From positions 2,790,001 to 2,854,000 of the forward strand of contig CM073195.1 in assembly GCA_037042915.1 (NCBI GenBank): a DNA stretch of 64,000 bases, written 5' to 3'. Positions within the stretch are counted from its first letter, which is position 1; each line of letters begins with the position of its first letter. The stretch comes from Auricularia sp. M13 (Eukaryota; Basidiomycota; Agaricomycetes; Auriculariales; Auriculariaceae). The notes under the pieces were generated by a model that saw nothing but the letters and a program-made list of their open reading frames with translations, was not told where the DNA came from and did no database searches. This document shows, piece by piece, positions 23,601 through 36,235 of this stretch. The translations under genes and the position numbers were made by a program.

Positions 23601-26600
23601 AAGCGGCCTGCGTCTCCACCGGAGGAGCCGCCTGCGCGGAAACAGGTCAGGGCTGCACCTCGTACATCGGTGCCCTCTAAACCTTCTCCACCCGAGCCGA
23701 AACTCCAGAAGTCAGCGACAAAGAATGCACCATCTGTATCATCTAAGATTGTGCCACCCCCGCGGGCAGCCGGTACGTCGCGGGTGGCACCGCCGGCGAA
23801 GCAGCCCATTGGCACTGCGCCTCCTCGGCCAGCGCCTCCGCCCCCGGTAGAAGAGCCGTTCAGTATCAATGGGATTCGGAACGAGGGGCGAGCCAAGGCT
23901 TCCGCCAAACCGGCGAAGCCGCATGTCTCGTCGGATGATGATTCCGAGGAGGATAATGCAGCGCTGGATGGTCTGGCGAAGATACAAAAGTCGCCACGCC
24001 GGGAGCGGCGCCAGGTCAAGATGTTGGATGTGCCTCTTGACGGTGGTCGCGCGTGGCTCAGACGTCCCGCCCTTCAAGACCGGACGAATGGGATGGACAA
24101 CGCTCGGAGGATCACCGAGCGCCTGAAGCCCGACCTTACGCAGCTCCATCGCTTCATCCTGTCCTGGGACTATGACCACGCCGCCGTGGACCCGCCTTGG
24201 AAAGGCGTCACACCCAGCCTGCTGCCAGTGCCGGCGGAGTTCAACGAACACGAGCAGTATCGAAGGGTGTTCGAGCCACTGCTGCTACACGAGTGCTGGA
24301 ACCAGCTGGTGAAAGCCAAGGAGGAAGGTGACAATGTTAAGGTCACCTGCTCTCTAGCTGGAAAGGCATTCGTGGACGACTGGCTCGATCTGGACGTCTC
24401 CGTGACCGAGGTCTTGCCTCCAAAATGGTTTCTGGCGGAGACAGATATCGTCCTTCTGCGCCATGAGGCCGACGCGAAGAAGAAGGCCTTGGCCAAAGTG
24501 CAGAGTTCGATCATGACATTCAATGGTGTGCGCGAGCTCAAGGCGACACTGCGACTCGCTGCAGCCAGTGACCCTGGCATGCAAATCGGCACAAATTGGC
24601 GTATCAGCAAGGTGTACAGGTACGTGCTACCTTTATGCGTATACCCGATCTGACTTTCTCTGGCGAAGCCTGAGTACGATTCACAGAGAATACGCCTCGC
24701 TCACCGCCCTCCCATATTACGACTTGTATGAAGATATCATGCGAGCACGACCAGCCCGCATGCCCTCATTTGAGGCACACGAAATTCGGCTCGCGATGAA
24801 GAACCATAGAGTCAACGAACCACAGGCAAAAGCTATTCTAGCTTCCAAGGATACAAACGGGTTTCTGCTCGTACAAGGGTATGTCCAGTGACCCAGTTGG
24901 CAATGGATGGATAACCGCGCCTATAGCCCGCCGGGTACCGGCAAGACTTGGACTATCTGTGGAATTGTCGGCGCGTTCTTATCCAATCGACCCAAGCCTG
25001 CGACAGTTATTCACGTCGGTCGAACCGCACCGCCGCCCACGAACCCGCACCCTAAGAAGATTCTTATCTGCGCTCCGAGTAACGCAGGTATCGATGAAGT
25101 TGCTAAACGCTTATGCGACGGCGTCCTCGATTCGACGGGTCAACGTGTGGTCCCCAACGTTGTTCGCGTGGGCATCGACAGCAGTGTCAATGCCAGCGTG
25201 AAGCACCTCACGCTCGACTTCCTTGTCGACCAGAAGCTGGCTGGCCCTGGGGGCGTCAGCATCAAGAACGAGCCTCAGGTCGACACAAATGCCCTGCGGG
25301 CTGAACTATCCGCGGTGAAACTCATCTTGGAGCAGAAGTATACGGAGAGCAACGTCATCCAGGGTCGAGGAGGGGACACCAAGGCCATCCAGAACGAGAT
25401 TACTGCGCTGAAGCAAAAGCGTTTTGGCATCTCTCAGAAGCTCGACAATGCTCGCGATAAGCAGAAATCCGACAATCGAGCTTTGGACGCAGCACGAAGA
25501 AAGTTTCGCCGTGAAGTCCTGCTTGAGGCAGACGTCATCTGCAGTACCTTGGCTGGCGCTGGGCACGACACTCTCGAACAGTTCGAGTTTGATACCGTCG
25601 TGATTGACGAAGCTGCCCAGTCCATTGAACTCAGCTCCTTGATTCCACTCAGATATGGCTGCAAACGCTGTGTTATGGTTGGCGGTACGAGCTCCTTGCA
25701 ATGGTGATGCGTCATATTAATCAATATGGCAGACCCCCAGCAGTTGCCTCCTACAGTCATCTCGCCGGTCGCCATGCAGTACAAGTATAATCAGTCATTA
25801 TTTGTGCGCATGTTTGACCGCATGCCGAAGGCGGCGCACCTCTTGAGGTCAGCATTGTGTTTGTCGTTCACCATCCATTTATTCATCGAGGACACAGCAT
25901 CCAGTACCGTATGCATCCAGATATCAGCCGTATTCCCAGCCAACTGTTCTACGGCGGCAGCCTCAAGGACGGGCCAGATATGGCCGAGAAAACCAAGCAA
26001 CCGTGGCACGCGAGCCAGCTACTCGGCACCTACAGGTTCTTCAACGTCTCACAGGGCAACCAGGAGGGTGCTCAAGCTGGACACTCCCTACTGAATCGTG
26101 CCGAGGTCGAAGCCGCCCTGGCTATATACGAAGCCTTCCTTCGTGACTTCCGTGACCAGGACATGAGCCAACGAGTCGGCGTCATTTCCATGTACAAGGC
26201 TCAGATCGGCGCTTTGAAAAGGGCGTTTGAAGCTCGCTACGGTGCCACAATCCTCGGCAAAGTGGACTTCAATACTGTCGATGGCTTTCAGGGTCAGGAA
26301 AAGGACGTAATCATCCTTTCTTGTGTCCGTGCCGGCCCTGGCGTCACAAGTGTTGGTTTCCTGAGCGACGTCCGGCGTCTCAACGTGTCGATTACGCGCG
26401 CCCGCTCCTCATTATTTATTCTTGGGCACGCTGCTACGCTTGAACGCAGCGATGAAACCTGGAGGCATATAGTAGGGGATGCCCGAGCACGCTCTGTTCT
26501 AATAAACGTACGTTTGCCACCAATCTCGATGCGAAACGTTGACAGGATACGCAGGTCGACTCGGGTACATTCAGAAATGCAAAGCTCATCCGTCCAGCTG

Positions 26601-27100
26601 CGCCAGTGGCCCAGGGTAACCTTCTTCATGGCCTTTGTGAATGATAAGTCTGATACATCCTCAGTGATATCCCCTGTCCCACCAACGGGTCTTATGACGC
26701 CGCAAACGATGTCGGCCAAGACAAGCCCATCTTCTGTAAGCGGCGATGTTCGTGCCCGCATCCCTAGTGTGAAGCGCGCGTCGGACGAAGAACCCAAAGA
26801 GGCGCAACCACCCGCCAAGCGGGCCCGAACAAACGCACCGGTATTCGACAGTCCTACTGCAGGACCATCCACGCAGATCGATGGTTCGGTTCCACGCGCC
26901 AACGGTGTTCGTCTGGACAATCCGCAAGTACAGTCCAAAGGACAAGGTCCCATAGTCCCGCCGCCACGACCTGTCCCCAAGCCCCGGCCTAAAAAGCCTG
27001 CAGCCGCATCAATGTTCATACCAAAGAAGGTACGCAACGGCATGTAGTATGCTGACATCTGTTACTTATGATTCTTGTACAGAAACAAGCCCCAAGATAA
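20662..27100 (+). CDS. SEN1: SEN1-type RNA/DNA helicase (senataxin homologue)
   Basis: Superfamily-1B 5'-3' helicase for transcription termination and R-loop removal in the nucleus. Over 1,900 residues. The first two thirds form the long helical Sen1 N-terminal domain; residues from about 23500 to 24000 are acidic/Pro-rich linker. The helicase core follows: Walker A PPGTGKTWT, CAPSNAGIDEVAKRL, DEAAQSIEL (Walker B), GDPQQLPPTVIS, SIQYRMHPDISRIP, DFNTVDGFQGQEKDVII and RRLNVSITRARSSLFILGH. An intron splits the codons just before the Walker A motif. The C-terminal tail is basic and Pro-rich. The stop is ambiguous: reading through gives a stop at 27047. Splicing a final intron (GTACGC...TACAG, after FIPKK) gives KQAPR and a stop at 27100. 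ATG 20662 is the first ATG of the frame. Confidence 0.94.
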
Positions 27101-27214
27101 ACACATCATGTTTTGCATTCAGGTTCTCAATCGCTTTCGAATGTCGCATTTGTACACTAGCCATCTTGCATGGGTCGCGTCTCGTACTGTATTTTTATCT
27201 ACTATCTACAGTGT

Positions 27215-30200
27215 TCATTTGGCTACTTTGGGTCGCTTGATAGCAGGAAGCTGCCAGACGCCAAATCGTGGGATGACAACCTCCTCACGAGGCCCGACAT
27301 CTTTGAAAGGACCGGGTCCTTGTAACGGTTTCGAAAATGTGCAAAACGTAGGGCCAAGCGTAGGCAGCCAGGCGGAATTTATGACCGTGATGTCTGCCGA
27401 ACTTCAGCATCGATTTGCACACGATTTGTCCAGATGGCTACTCACTCTTCATGTACGGTTTACTAGTGCGAATGATCTCCTGATATACGACGAAGTCTGG
27501 CGGCGGTTTCGATGCGATGATTGAAGAGGGATGGACGAAAACGTCTTCGTCGCTGTCGAAGGCCCGGTACGGGACATTGATAGCATTTGCATACTTTGTG
27601 CCGGTGGACACTTGAACCAGGTCTTTCCGTACCGCTACCTGATTTATGAATCCAGCAGTCAATAGTTGCCGCAGTATTTTCAACTGTGAATGATTAGTAC
27701 GTGCAAGGCCCGCGTGCGCCAGATGCATACCTGTGTCTGGTTTGGAGGCTGCAACTGAGGTGAAAATCCTGCGTCGACATCCGTAAAGTTCGCCTGCACC
27801 AACGCCGTCAGCTGAGCGCGCAGCTTGTGGATTTCTTCCATTGTCTACAGTGATGGCTTTAACGCGCAGGGTATGGCGGGGACGGCGGTCGTACCTTCAA
27901 GCGCACAAAGTTTTCTGCGCAAAACGCCGGACCACCTCCGGCAAATTCGTAGGCTCCAACAACCGATAACAAACGAAACATGTCGCTCAGGCCACCGCCG
28001 AGTCTGGAGTGCATCTAACTATGTCAGTTGCCGGACAGAGAAGTTGTCAGATACGGTACATACTTCCTGCGCCTTGAAGAATGCTCGCCGTCGAGCTTTG
28101 CGCAGTTCCTTCTCGCGCTGCTCAGCACTAGTTAATGTCGATAATTCGGGGGCGGCGTCGTCTTCAAATGCTTCGTTCTCGGCCTCGTCGTGCTGTAGCT
28201 CTTCCCGAATGAAAGGGTCGCCGACCGATAGGGCCGCCACGAGAGCAATGACATAGGGCAGGCATCCATGCTGTCGACCCGTTACCAGCATCTTCGACAA
28301 GCGTGGCGATATTGGAAACATGGCCATGGCTTTCCCGAGATCGGTGATCGCAGCACCCGTGCCTTTGGCAGTCAGCGTCGTCGACGGCGGTTGCAGCGCG
28401 CCAAGATGTTGCAACAGCGATTCCGCCTTCTTCAACGCAGAGCGGTCAGGTGGCGTTGGGAAGGGAAAGTTGACAACGGCGTCGATGTGCATGCTCTTCA
28501 TCTGGAGTACAATTCCTTCAATGGGCATGCGCAGAATTTCCGGCGGCGAGAATTCGTCGAACTGATGTTCAAAAAGCGCGGAAGAGTACAAGCGGTAGCA
28601 GTGTCCAGGGCCTGTACGACCAGCACGACCTGCCCGTTGCGATGCAGATGCTTTAGAAATCCAGGAGACGCGGAACGATTGAACGCCAGAAACGGGGTCA
28701 TAATGGCGCTATATCGATGATCAGAGGCGAGCAGTAATACTCCAGACACAATGCGTACTTGTTTAGCTCTCCCTGTGTCCACAACGTAGCGGATACCAGG
28801 AATAGTGATCGAGGTTTCTGCAACGTTTGTAGCGACAATGACGAGGCGGGTGCCCTCTGGCGGCGGGGCAAAAGCCTGCATCTGCTTGTCCGCGGGAAGA
28901 AGAGAGTATAAAGGCACAACGTGCATGGCGGCTATAACGGGCGGGTATTCAATAAACAAGGCGAGAGACGTGGATTTTTTTGACATACTCAGGGTGCCCG
29001 GTGTTGCTGTGTCCTCGACACCCTCCATATCCAGGTCATCGTCGGACTCGCCATCGATATCGCCATCGTCGTCCTCGAGGTCCTCGGGTGCAATGTCTAA
29101 GTCGATTTCCTCGGCTTCCACGACAGCTATAAAGTCAGCATCGTCAGTATGCCGTTTGATTAGGTTCAAAATCTGTCCGGACCTTGCATTGCATTAAGCC
29201 GCTTAGTGGCAGGTGCAGTCCCTGCCGGCGCTTGCTTGCCCACCTTGCGGACGCCGAACTTGGCCTCGAGCTTTTTGCATACGCTAGTAATCTCATTCTG
29301 GCCGGTCAAGAAAATGAGGATGCCCCCCGGCGGTAGACGCGTATGGATCTTGCACGCCTTGGAGATCGCTTCGTTCACGTAGTCGTGTGTCGTGCGCCGG
29401 CTAAAGTGCACCGTGACCGGATGTTGGCGCGCTGGGACATTGATGACGGGAGGTGGAGAGGGAAAGAGAACTCGGTTCTCCGCAAAATCGCTGACGCGCA
29501 GTGTGGCGGACATTATCACCAGACGTAAAGGCTGGAATAAACTCAATTTCTCGCTCCTCGCTCCTTGGCCGATGGCCTGTAAAGCCTGTGCGACATACCT
29601 TGGTGTTATCCTTGCCCGATCGCCACATTTCCTCACGTAGGCGCACGACACGACTCAGTACGCCGATGAGGATGTCGGTGTTGATGCTCCGTTCGTGCGC
29701 CTCGTCCACAATAATCACCGAATATTTTGACAGGAGGAAATCGGCGACCATTTCACGCAACAAAACGCCGTCGGTCATGAATTTAATACACGTGGATGGC
29801 GATACCGTGGCGTCATAACGGATCTGGTAGGAGACCTTATTCGGAGGCAGCGAGAGTTCTTGCGCGACACGGGAAGCCATAGACATTGCAGCGACTCGGC
29901 GTGGTTGCGTGATGCCTATCATGCCAGGATTGTCTAAAAGGGCATTTAGTTTCTAATCGTATTATTGTGTAAATAGGATGTAATCATACCTGGGGAGGTC
30001 CCAAAGCCAGCCTCGTATAGAAACTGGGGGAGTTGCGTTGTCTTTCCGCTGCCCGTCTCGCCACAGATGACGGTCACAGGATTCAAGAGAATAGTCTCCA
30101 TAATGGGCTGCTCCTCAGAGACTACAGGCAGCAGCAATCGCGCCTCTTGGATGGCGGCATCGCGGATAACCTCAACATGGCGTTTCGTACTTGCTGCGTC

Positions 30201-31374
30201 AGGGCGAGACTTCAGAACGGCCTGTGCGAAAGGGGTCTGTGGAAGCTGAAGCTTCTCGCCCATAGGTGCGTCGGGTCCGTTGGGCACGACCTCAATTTTC
30301 CGGCGCTTTGGGGGTGGCTGAGGGATGTCGTCCGCTTCCTCTACTGGCGCGGAAGGGGAGGGCTCGGAAGGCTTCGCGTCGCCGCGAGCTGTACTGAGCT
30401 GTTTCAATGCCCAGTCCTTGAAACCAAGGCTCTTCTTCACAGGCATCACTGGTTCGTCGTCTGAAGAGTCCGAGCCCGAGTCCGAGCCCGAGCCAGCATC
30501 GGATCCCTGGTCCTCTTCGCTATCGTCGGTGGCGGAGGAATTCTCGTCGCCGGAATCTGAGTGGCCTTCGCCCTTGTCATCTGAAAGCATCTCTTCGTCT
30601 TCGTCAGATGCATGAGGTGCAATCTGGATCGCAGCCTGCGAACTTGAGTAACGGTTCTATTGGGCACCGTATTCGCACCTTCGCCTTCTTCTTTTTCCGC
30701 AGGATGACGCGTGGTTGCGCGACGGTGCCATCCGCATTGCGTTTCAACGCGCTACCGGCGCTAGAGAGGTCAAGCTTCGCCTTGCCAGCGAGCGCCTGCT
30801 TGACTTCATGGTGTTCCTTGCGCGCATGGGCCTCCTCGTGGCTGCGAGAATGCCCAGTTCCCAGCGAAGATGAGGCTTGCAATTTTGTCGAGTCTGGTAT
30901 TTGCGCTTGCGACGCTCTGAGACGCGCATGAGCGAGCCAGTCGCAATGCCACAGGTGTCCGGACACACGCGAGTTTTTCGAACAGTTCTAGTCGTTCCTC
31001 CTTCTTGAGCTTTTTGTTCTGAAGGATGGGTTAGAGACAGTAGTGCTACCGCGGTTGTACGCAACGAGTCACGCACGATGTAGCCCTCCAGCCGCTTTTT
31101 CTTCTTCGCGGACATCTTGGTCTCGCTGCTTTCTACCAGCTGCAGCCATGTCTGAGCAAGGTACGCATGCATGACTGTGCGCAGGCAATACCTCGTTTCG
31201 CAGTTGCTCCTTGCGAGCATCCTGCGCCGTTTTTGGCTGAGCAGCTATTATATCGGCATTGGTATCCTGGATGCCTGCAGCATCTGCGCCCCGCTTTCGT
31301 TTCTTGTGGCTGTTACCACCTGCGACTGAGCCGCGTGCCTTTGCATTGTAGCGTTCGCGAACGGGAGGAGGCAT
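27215..31374 (-). CDS. DHR1: DEAH-box RNA helicase DHR1/ECM16 (DHX37), ribosome biogenesis
   Basis: Nucleolar RNA helicase that releases U3 snoRNA during 40S subunit assembly. Exons start with [15 protein letters not shown] and a Lys-rich nucleolar-type N-terminus, then an acidic Ser/Asp block. The helicase core is intact: [16 protein letters not shown] (Walker A), [69 protein letters not shown] and [18 protein letters not shown]. An acidic insertion of about 50 residues ([20 protein letters not shown]) sits between the two RecA lobes, as in other Dhr1/DHX37 proteins. Helicase-associated and OB-fold regions follow, ending in [15 protein letters not shown]. About 1,200 residues in about ten exons. 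Converges with SEN1 with only about 115 bp between stop codons. Confidence 0.93.
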
Positions 31375-31634
31375 CCAGGAAGTGCAAGGTGGCGCCGCGT
31401 GACTGCGAAATCTGAGTGTGAAAGCGCGCCGGTCTCCACCCTCAGACGGTGAGGTAGCACGCTTCTACCTTCAGATCCAGCCCCATTCGAACCAACAACA
31501 CTCATTGCTGCTTTCCATCGATCATAGTTTGACTGTTAAAACCAGCACCACGATTGCATTTCCCATTCAAGTTTGCTACAAAACTAAATACATCCTGCAG
31601 GGCACTCTGCACGGTTGCGCATTGGCACAAATGC

Positions 31635-32394
31635 TCATGCGTACGCGGCGATGGCGCGCGCGAAACCAGCATCAATGTTGGCGATGATGGCCTGTGCGGC
31701 TTCCAGAACGGAGGCCTGTCGCCAGCGTCAGTCCACTGTCTCGCTAGGATGCAGCCGATCTTACCGGAGCAATGGCGAGGATTGCGTTCTCGAAAGCCTT
31801 GGTGTCCGTGCTGAGAAGGTTGATGTCGTTCTTACTGCGGCGCATCCGTGTTAGCAGACCTGAACAGTATGCACCGGAACCGAAACTACGCACACGACCG
31901 TGACGATTCCGCCGATGGGAAGCGCAGCAAAGGCCGCCTTCTTCTCAATGACACCGTCCAGAGCGTGGATGCTGCGCCGCGGGTGAGTTGCCGATGATAG
32001 CGTGGGTAAGTCGGAACATACATGATGGGCTCGAGGTCCTGGAACTGAACGAGGATCGCCTGTCCCTCGGCATCGGTGAGCGGGCTCGTGGCCTGGGTGT
32101 CAGTCGTGGCCTTCTTGAGCGCCGTGTCGACATTCGTGGCGTCCGTGTGGATTTGCTATAGTGCATGCATCAAGAGCTATTGGAGACGGCTACGAAAGAC
32201 CTGCATACAAGAGCAGCAAGCAGCGATCCTCCGGTCGCAGGGAACGCCGTGACGTCGTTGTCCAAGGTCGTGACTTGCGCCGTAAGGGCGTCGATGTCCG
32301 CCGCAATCTGGGCGGCCGAGCGGGCGCCAATGACCGCGGAAAGCACGGGTGCGGCGGCGGCGAGGACGGTGACAACGGCACGGGAGAACAGCAT
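31635..32394 (-). CDS. secreted hydrophobic surface-binding protein (HsbA family)
   Basis: Small secreted protein of the HsbA family, which in Aspergillus binds hydrophobic surfaces and recruits cutinase-like enzymes. The N-terminus is a clear signal peptide (MLFSRAVVTVLAAAAPVLSA). The mature part is Ala/Thr/Asp-rich and helical with almost no cysteines: AAQIAADIDALTAQVTTLDN, DLEPIIIHALDGVIEKKAAF, NDINLLSTDTKAFENAIL and the end NIDAGFARAIAAYA. About 190 residues, three introns. A TATA box sits 58 nt upstream of the ATG, which suits a strongly regulated secreted-protein gene. Family assignment rests on the pattern of repeated amphipathic helices and the C-terminal AGFARAIAAY motif. Confidence 0.85.
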
Positions 32395-32451
32395 GGTCTT
32401 TCAAGGGATCGAGGACTGCCTGGAGAGGAATGCGGGGTAGAACTGATGGAG

Positions 32452-32459
32452 TTTATATA
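32452..32459 (-). promoter_or_regulatory. TATA box of the HsbA gene
   Basis: TATATAAA on the minus strand, 58 nt before the HsbA start codon at 32394, a distance that suits a short leader. Confidence 0.6.
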
Positions 32460-33380
32460 CCCCATAGGGTCGAACATTCGAGCGGGACATGTGAGCACCG
32501 GAGAGAATGGTGTGGGCATTCAACAGAACCCGGTCATGCGCGTACTGCAAGGGGCAAGCGATGCTAGGGTCACGCGCCCAGCTTTGCATAAATTGCACGG
32601 GGATTGCGATCATCATCATCATGACAGCACGCGGCTGGCATGAACGACGTCGCTGAAAAGGTCGGCAAAAGGAACGATGCTGCGTCCATAGGATGTACTG
32701 CTGGATGAGGGAATTTTCCCCATAGCTTTCGGAGGGCTGCAGGCTCAGAAATCGTTCGCATTTTTGTGGGAGATGGCACAAATTGCGCCAGAATGGCGCC
32801 TGGAAACCATGAGGGACCTCGAGGTGTGCTGGCATTGACAGGCTTCGATATTAGCACGTGCGTGTTTGAAGATGATCCAACTCCCCGGTTTACAAATTAC
32901 CCCGCATTGCTATACCACGTCCGAAGACAGCCCAGCATGTGAAAGTACTTGGGTGACCGGGCAAGATTTCAGCTAAGCAGAGTCCAATTAGGCTGCTCGT
33001 CGCCGGTCGATACGGTCGGAGGGTTCAGTATTACCGGCGAGTCAACACCGGCAGTTGAGAAGGCTGGCAAAGTTCCCATTCCAGAGGGCAACCAGTGATC
33101 AGATTCTGTTCCTGTAACTGTAGGCAGTGAAGTTGCTCCCGACGATGGCATGTCGCTGAAGCCAAGAACAAAGACTCATGGTCACGGACTCACAGTCCGT
33201 GATTCAGTTTATATTGAGTCGCCGTGAGGGAGGCTATCCGCTGAGTTTCCAAATCCAGGCCCAAAGCAATAAAACGACGTCCGAACTGGCGACGATGCAA
33301 TCGTGCGCAATACTGCGCGAGTTGGGTGCAGGCACAAGCGACGGCGGCTGAGTTCAAAAGCATGCTCGCTCTCAAAGCAC
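32460..33380. other. intergenic, HsbA / auxilin divergent region
   Basis: About 900 bp between two divergent genes. Short open frames occur on both strands but none has coding character. A short (atc)n run occurs near 32609-32620. Upstream regulatory sequence of HsbA is expected here. Confidence 0.45.
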
Positions 33381-36235
33381 ATGTCCGACGCGTTCTCCGA
33401 CCTCTGGAAGACTGCGCACCCGTCCCAAAGCCCATCCAAGCCTAGCGCTTTGAAGGATGCGCGCCCACAGCAGGCAGCGTCTCCACCGCCCTGGGCACGG
33501 CAGGCAGCCAAGACCGACGCATTCTCCATCCTAGCATCTGCATCGCCCAAGCCGTCCCTGGGCTCGCACACGCCGCAGCGACAGAATTCGCAGCCCCAGA
33601 AGCCCGCACCTCGGTCTGGCGATGCTTTCAGCGACCTTGTTTCTATCGGCGCCCAGTCCAATAGCTCGAAGCTGTCGCTGGCAGCAGCAGCCCAGCAGTC
33701 GCGTCCAGCATCGTCGCTTTCGCAATCGACGTCCGCCAACCAGCCGCAAAGCTCTGGTGCGTTATGGGATCAGCTAGACATGCTCGGGTCCTCTTCTGCT
33801 TCCACACCGAGTGTCAGCCAAATGTCCACTGACGCGAGTCGCTCTTCTGCCACGGATGACCTTTGGCATATGGATCTCCTCGGAGGAGCTCCCTCTTCGA
33901 CTCAGGAGCCTCCTGCAATTACTCAGTCTCCGCCAACGCCTCAGCGAGCGACCGCGTCAGCGTCGTCGTCTTCGAATGTATTTGATTTGCTAGGCGATTT
34001 CGCAGAGCCAGCTGCGGTCAAACCACGCTCGTCGCCTTCCCCCCGCCGTTCGCCAGATCCCGTTGCCTCACTAGACGCCACGCGATCTAGCACGCCAGCC
34101 TCGTTTGACTTCGGTGATAGAGAGAACTTTGGTGCTGATGTCGGAAACGCATCTGACGACGACATTCTTGGAATGCTCGGACAGCCCGTTAAGGCCGTGC
34201 GTCAGCAGTCATCTCCAGCGCCCGAGGTGAGTATATCTCCCCAAATCTTACCCTAACTGGCCGATTCACTATATGCCAGGCACGTGTTTCCTCGCGACCT
34301 GCGTCGCGCACGGCTCCTGGGCGCTCTTCGCCTCCTCCGCATATCATCGGACAAATCGTTGAGATGGGTTTTACACCTGATCAAGCTCGAGTTGCTCTCG
34401 CGTCCACGTCTACTGGTCTTGACGTCCAGGCTGCTCTCGAGACGTTGCTTCAGAACGGTGCTGCGAGTGACCAACCGGCTTCACAGCCTTCCTTCGCCGA
34501 CCAGAATGATTCTGAAGAAGAATACGAGCGCAGGGAACGCGAACGTCGCAGGCGCCACGCAGAACGTCGCCAGAGGCCTCCCGCAGACCAACGTCAGAGG
34601 GCCCCTGCAGACCAGCGCGAGGCTATCGATGCATCGGCGGCTGCGGACTCGCTTCAGAATCAGGCGGACAAATTGCTTAATCAGGCGTCCGAAATCGGGA
34701 TGAGCATGTTTTCTAAGGCCAATGCAATTTGGAATCAGGGCAAGGAGCGTGTTCAGAAGGTGTATGAGGAGCGCACGGCAGCCGCTCCTCGACCTTCGAC
34801 TTCCTCTTCACCAGCTCCTGGGAAGGCCCGTCCGCGCTGGATGGCGACTGAAGGAGATGGCGATCTTGCTTCCCCGGTTGGAGACGGCGGTTCTGCTTTC
34901 AGAGATGGTTCGGATGACGACGTCCCCGCGCCACCTCCCCGACGAGGCCCAAAGCAACCCTCTGTTCAACCGGCGCGTGCTCCTGCGGCTCCTGTACAGG
35001 GCAACACTACTGGGTCGTCGGCAAGGAAGTTCCTTTTTGATGACTCCCAGCCTTCTGGGGGATACGTTTCTGCTTTCCGGGGTAGCCGACGTGGTCAGCA
35101 AAGTAGCAACGCGAGCCCGCAGCAAACGCGGGGCTCCTCGCCTGTGCCACCACCCGCTCCTGCTGCCCCGCCTCCACCGACGTTTGCCTCAGCTCCATCT
35201 TCTGTTCTCGCTGCAGCAGCCACACATAAAGCGAAGGCAAACGAGTCGTTCAAACTTGGCGCGTATCCTGCTGCCGTGACCTCGTATAGCGCAGCGCTGG
35301 GACTTCTTCCAGAGGGCCATATGGCCCGCGTCGCGCTTCTTAACAATCGGGCTCTTGCATCTATCCGAATCGGCGAGTGGAAGAACGCAATTGAGGACTG
35401 TTCGACAGCGATATCCCTGATTCGCCCTTCCAATACGGCATCCACGCCCTACTTGGGCGTCGTCCCTGTATCGGGTAGCGCTGCGGGCACCAATCTGCCC
35501 GGAGAGACCCTCCATCTTGGCGACGCGCTCCTGAAGGCCCTGTCCCGCCGGGCCGCGGCACACGAGATGGGCGAGAAGTGGTCCTCGGCGCTCGCGGACT
35601 GGGACGCCGTACTGCAGGCGGCCACGCTGCCCATGTCGCCGGGTGGGGGCGACCTTGGCAAGTCGCGCGGCGAGGCACTGCGGGGCTCTGAGCGCTGCAA
35701 GAAGATGGTAGGGATCGTCGCGGGCACTTCTGCAGGCGACGCGACGCCTGCTGCGAGTGCACCCGCTCGACCTCGCCCGGCGCGGCGGCCCGTGCCCAAA
35801 CCTGCCACCACTAATGCGCCACCGTCCGAAGCTGTGCAGCGCGTGCGCGCGGCCAATGCGGCGGCTAGCGCTGAAGATCAACAGAAGAGCGTCCTGAAGG
35901 ACGGCGTGGACGCGAAATTGCAGGCCTGGAAGAGCGGCAAGGAGACCAATATCCGCGCGCTTATTGCCAGTCTAGACTCAGTCTTGTGGCCAGAGCTGGG
36001 TTGGCAGACGGTGGGCATGGCCGAGCTCATCAGCCCGAAGCAGCTCAAGGTGCGGTACAGGAAGGCAATAGCAAAACTTCATCCAGACAAAGTACGTACA
36101 CTTGCAAGGCTCTGCGGCGCCATTGACTGAGGGATTTTCCAGTTGAATGTGGACAATACGACTGTAGAGCAACGGATGATCGCCAACGGCGTGTTCGCGA
36201 CTTTGAACGAGGCGTGGGTGGCTTCAAATATTTGA
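33381..36235 (+). CDS. SWA2: auxilin-like clathrin uncoating factor (SWA2 type) with UBA, TPR and J domains
   Basis: Cofactor that recruits Hsc70 to clathrin-coated vesicles. The N-terminal 300 residues are Ser/Pro/Gln-rich with repeated short clathrin/adaptor-type motifs (DAFSDLWK, DAFSDLVS, DLLGDF, WDQLDMLG). Then comes a UBA domain (IVEMGFTPDQARVALASTST), a disordered linker and a TPR region (KANESFKLGAYPAAVTSYSA, ALLNNRALASIRIGEWKNAI, ALSRRAAAHEMGEKWSSALA). The C-terminal J domain has RKAIAKLHPDK (HPD intact), an intron, then GVFATLNEAWVASNI. About 910 residues in three exons (introns near 34228-34279 and after 36091). This domain order matches yeast Swa2/Aux1. The start at 33381 (MSDAFSDLWK) places the first motif at the N-terminus. 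Confidence 0.9.
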
